Source: Tubiluchus corallicola | Lineage: Eukaryota; Priapulida; Priapulimorpha; Priapulimorphida; Tubiluchidae | Direction: 5' to 3' | Assembly (NCBI GenBank): GCA_030141605.1 | Contig: JAQGDQ010000217.1 | Coordinates: forward strand, 186,001-250,000 | DNA: 64,000 nucleotides | Part shown: positions 60,801 through 64,000 of the stretch, piece by piece | Numbering within the stretch: position 1 is the first letter of the stretch | Layout: each line of letters opens with the position of its first letter | The notes under the pieces: model-generated | Database searches by the model: none | The model's input: only the letters and a program-made list of their open reading frames with translations | Told to the model about the DNA's origin: nothing | Made by a program: the position numbers and the translations under genes

Positions 60801-63439
60801 TTGCTTCCTAGTATTTTGCATAAGCTGTGATTACTAAGGGCTTGGTTAGCATCTGTTTCACTTTTAAACTTGTAAATACTTCTGTAATAAGCAGTGTGAT
60901 ATCACCAGTCTCCAATGTGGCATTTGAATTTAGTGCATACATAGTAGCACGGCTATGGTAGAATGTTTAGTGCGGAGAACGGCGCCTAGTAAAAACTGAC
61001 AATGCTCGACACAGCCATACGTGAAAATGTGATATCACTATTAATTACACAAAACCATAATGCATTCTACAGCTAATCACAACTCAATTCGATCATTTGA
61101 TTAGAACTCAAGCACACATAACTATATAAGCACACATAATATTACTTAAGTAGGCTAATGGCAGGTTTGCGTACTGTACAATCATATAATAAGTTTAATA
61201 ATAGAAGGCTATTTCGAGTTAAATTGATCATTCTGGCATGAATTGCTCAGATTTACAATGCTTTAGTACAGTAACTCGTTGCTTAATGACTCCAGCAAAA
61301 CATGCCGTTAAGTGAAACATTGCTAAACGAAGCAATGTTGTCCATATGAAATCAATGGAAAACCATTCAATTGTGTGCCATGAGCAAAAATCAGTAGCTT
61401 TTGGCTATGTAAAAGTGTCCAGTTGTTTACAGGGGGAAAAAACCACCAACGGATAGTTACTTGAAAACTTCCTATTATGTTGCAAGAGAAAAATGAATAA
61501 TGCTTGGTGCATGAATTAAACACTTTATTGCTTACAGACATTAGCATTTGTTTAATTAAAAAGCTAAGGAGTAACCAATGTGTGCAAAAACTAAAATCTA
61601 ATTTTGAAACATAAGCTTTCTCCTCTGGTTGCTCTCCTTTAGCCATTTTATCCCTTTCGTTCCTTTTATTATTTTCATAAAAATCTAGTGTTGGTTGCTT
61701 TAATTTTTCCTTTTTTCAGCCAGCACTTCCTTATCACACTGTATGGCATTTACTATGGCCTGTCTCATCGTTTTCAATGTTATTTTTGTCACAGCTAATA
61801 TGCAAGTGAGGTGAATGCAGCAATTAGCTATGTTAGGTGAGAAGGTTTTATCAAATAGATAATTTTGTTTAAAGGTGGGAAAAATGATTGCGATCTGACT
61901 GCCTGCTATCAGTTTAGTTGGGGAAGTTATTAGGGTCGTATTACCCATACAATGATCTGGGTTAAGTAGTGGGCTTCATTTATGCTGTGCAAGCTCAATA
62001 AACAAGATGTAGTGTTTATAGTAAGGTTAAAAAAATCGTTGTTAAAATGAAACAAAGTGAAAAATATGTGTAAAAAATTAGTGTCATTAAAATGAAATGT
62101 TGCTAAGTGTTGTTAAGCAAGGACTTACTGTATGGTCTGTGAGGCGCCACACTACTGGTTTCAGACATTCCATTTTTTAAATAATAATGCTTCTGAAAAT
62201 GTACCAGGCACATCCTAGTTATCTTGCTAAAGTATATTGATATTGTGCTGCTTTCCGAGTTCTGCACTGAGTTTGCTGTATTGTTAAGTTTATGCAGTTT
62301 TCCAAATCTTAGATTTAGCATCTGTTAAAAATGCCAATTAAATCGGATAATAATATAATAGCTCGAGTTCTGCACTGAGTTTGCCGTATAGTTAAGTTTA
62401 TGCAGTTTTCCAAATCTTAGATTTAGCATCTGTTAAAAATGCCAATTAAATCGGATAATAATAATATAATAGTTCATTAAATGAGATTTTTCTCTAATAG
62501 AGGAGCACATTGTTAATTTCTCAGCCTGTTGGCAGTACAGTTCACTCTTACTGTTTGGCTTCTTTTTTTTCTTTAATTTCGTGCACCTGGCCAGGATCTT
62601 GCCAGCCCGTACTCCAGTAGTTCAATGATTCAATCATGATCCCCTTTGCAGTAGTAGCAAGCAGACATTAAGTGACTGTGAGATAAAATGACACTATTTC
62701 ACTTCTTTCATATCTTTAGTCCTTGTTCTCCTTTTGGTACTCAGCAATGGATTTAAGTGCTACTGATTATTGTTCGTACAGTTTCAATTTCTCCTCGTAT
62801 GTTCCAGTTCTGTGGCATTAACCAAGGGCATAGTCAAATAAATATTCAGAACTCAAATTCAGCTTTACATGTAAGAGAACTCAAATCGTCTTTATTCGAA
62901 TTTTTTTGATTGTGTTTAACTATTAAAATCTTGAAACTGACTTTCAAAGTCTCTCTTTAACTTCCTTAGGAAATTTTAGTGCTTCTAAGTCTTACTTTCT
63001 CCCCAGACAAGATTTAGTACTAAGTGTTTTTATGCCCATGACATGTCTTCAAAAGAAAATCTCAGAGAAGCCATTTACTACTCTGAACATTTATCGGATT
63101 CTGATCCGGCTCTGTGTATCCAGACTTGATTTGGATCCGGCAAAACAAGATCCAGTCATTTCAGTGTTACCCTATTAAGGATGCATTTAAAAGAAGAAGC
63201 TTAGTTATGGCTAATTGATAATGATAAAAGTATTTTGTATAATATTAACGTGAAAATAGTTATTACTTCTGTATGTTCTGTATTAATATATGCGATTATA
63301 TTTTGTTAATAGGCTGTGCCCATGGACAAGGCGGTTAGTAACGAACCAATGGATAAAATCCTAGAGAAACAAAAACAGCATCACAAGAAGGCATTTGATT
63401 ATATTTCACGAGCACTTCACATAGATGAAGATGACCATG
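57872..63439 (+). CDS. SPAST: Spastin, N-terminal two coding exons (partial)
   Basis: Exon 1 57872-58183 and exon 2 63313-63439 join in phase 0; exon 2 ends in phase 1 and the gene continues past 64000. The 146 visible residues show a basic start, then PPHKRNLRVVSYPIVLVFHF, VQFLLFQFFIHLGRALVFVW (about residues 29-69), the spastin membrane hairpin, then the start of the MIT domain, HHKKAFDYISRALHIDEDDH (about 127-146). Spastin is a hexameric AAA ATPase that severs microtubules at the ER, endosomes, lipid droplets and midbody. The hairpin anchors it in membrane and the MIT domain binds ESCRT-III (CHMP1B, IST1). The AAA module lies outside the window. The start ATG has a poor context (C at -3, C at +4). 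Methionines 108 and 117, after the hairpin, could initiate a soluble form, as M87 does in mammals (inference). Confidence 0.93.
60510..60660. mobile_element. Fragment related to the 27325-27714 MITE
   Basis: ATGTTGAGTCAGTTGTGCGG and AGACGTTTTTGAGTCAGTTA, then GGCGAG and AACCGTG, align in order with ATGTAGAGTCAATTATGCAG and AGACGTTTTTGGGACAATTA, GGCGAT and TACCGTG in the complete copy. Terminal repeats are not preserved. Confidence 0.65.
61269..62130. mobile_element. TA-flanked MITE with terminal inverted repeats, 862 bp
   Basis: The left end (TA)CAGTAACTCGTTGCTTAA is mirrored by the right end, whose reverse complement is (TA)CAGTAAGTCCTTGCTTAA. TA dinucleotides at 61267-61268 and 62131-62132 fit Tc1/mariner-type target duplication. 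Inner subterminal blocks also mirror (GTTAAGTGAAACATTGCTAA against a right side reading ATGAAATGTTGCTAAGTG). No transposase is recognisable. An older copy is at 14612-15497. Confidence 0.85.
62256..62472. repeat. Tandem duplication, unit 108 bp
   Basis: CGAGTTCTGCACTGAGTTTG starts at 62256 and again at 62364. The units are nearly identical, including CCAAATCTTAGATTTAGCAT and GCCAATTAAATCGGATAATA. Only a few substitutions and one extra AAT separate them, so the duplication is recent. Confidence 0.93.
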
Positions 63440-64000
63440 GTATGAATTTTTTAATATCGCCTTCCAATAGTCCATAGTTTACAAAAAACAATTGTAGGGC
63501 AGACTGCGACATTCATCAAATTTTCTTAAATTCTAATCGCGTTTTGCTCAGTATCGCATTACTGCGAAACTGATTTCATCAAAAGAGCATTTTTCATTGC
63601 CTGATGTATTTTTAAGCTTTTCGTGCTGAGTTCAGTGAACAATCACAAATGGTTTGCCACAAAGCTCTTTATAGAATGATTGATCTAACATCGTTAACAA
63701 AATTGCTTCCGAATCAACACGTCAGTATCCTGTGTAACTTCAGTGAGAACTGGGCAAGCACCCAGAAGGAAATATTTAAGCCCATATGTTCATGTTTTTC
63801 TGTAGCTTGCTCTTGTACTTGCTTCACAGTACCTTGCTGTTATTTGTATTTAAATGCAAAATCCTGTTTGCTAGTGAGCTTTTGAATTTTGTTTGAAACT
63901 TACGATATAGTTTTTAGTCTCTAGCATAGTTTTAAACTCAGAAGAAATATTCTGTCATTGTGAAAGGAAGTCGCTGTCTTTCATTTACTGAAAACTATGT
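63440..64000 (+). other. Start of spastin intron 2
   Basis: Follows the donor GTATGA after the exon ending at 63439. No further exon is seen before the window ends; the open frame at 63649-63885 does not resemble spastin. Confidence 0.6.

Larger units (their letters stand above)
58184..63312 (+). other. Spastin intron 1
   Basis: 5.1-kb AT-rich intron. It contains a MITE fragment (60510-60660), a full TIR element (61269-62130) and a tandem duplication (62256-62472). I see nothing else recognisable, including from 58200 to 60500. Confidence 0.6.

Noticed and set aside
61323-61948. Two minus-strand open frames in the spastin intron
   Set aside because: They lie within the 862-bp TIR element and show no transposase or other domain.

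Overview
This is eukaryotic, almost certainly metazoan, nuclear DNA. It is AT-rich and intron-rich, with GT-AG introns mostly of 0.1 to 2 kb. The gene set is animal: Ras GEF Son of sevenless, ATG2, spastin, ARMT1 and a methyl-CpG-binding-domain protein. Intron sizes and transposon content suggest a non-vertebrate animal; the sequence alone does not settle the phylum. Exons were called by reading both strands for conserved protein segments bounded by splice sites of compatible phase.

Layout. (1) 117-761, plus: last two exons of ATG2; the rest lies left of the window. (2) 4648-22246, minus: a complete SOS gene in 25 coding exons whose phases all join to 1,333 codons plus stop. It is tail-to-tail with ATG2. 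(3) 22247-28314: gene-free spacer with a microsatellite, a broken LINE and a TIR element. (4) 28315-49275, plus: a large gene for a disordered acidic N-terminus, an MBD, a PHD-like finger, an F-box and a leucine-rich C-terminus. It is head-to-head with SOS. (5) 52205-54923, minus: ARMT1, lacking only a short unresolved N-terminus. (6) 57872-63439, plus: first two coding exons of spastin, head-to-head with ARMT1; the gene continues past the window.

The most interesting object is gene 4. The front half of its MBD is encoded twice, in neighbouring exons at 37266-37357 and 37511-37632. Both start in phase 1 and end in phase 0, so one or the other can join the shared downstream exons but not both: a frame-enforced pair of mutually exclusive exons giving two DNA-reading surfaces. 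The domain order (CpG reader, PHD, F-box, LRR) parallels KDM2/FBXL19 proteins, with an MBD in place of the CXXC finger. This suggests, by inference, a methyl-CpG-directed SCF ubiquitin ligase substrate adaptor.

Introns and spacers hold non-LTR retrotransposon fragments, a well-delimited hAT-type element with an almost perfect 8-bp target duplication, two TA-flanked TIR families present in more than one copy, a TIR element with opposing open frames, tandem duplications and possible tRNA-derived SINE remnants. The named genes act in separate processes (autophagy lipid transfer, Ras activation, sugar-phosphate damage control, microtubule severing), and nothing suggests a functional cluster.
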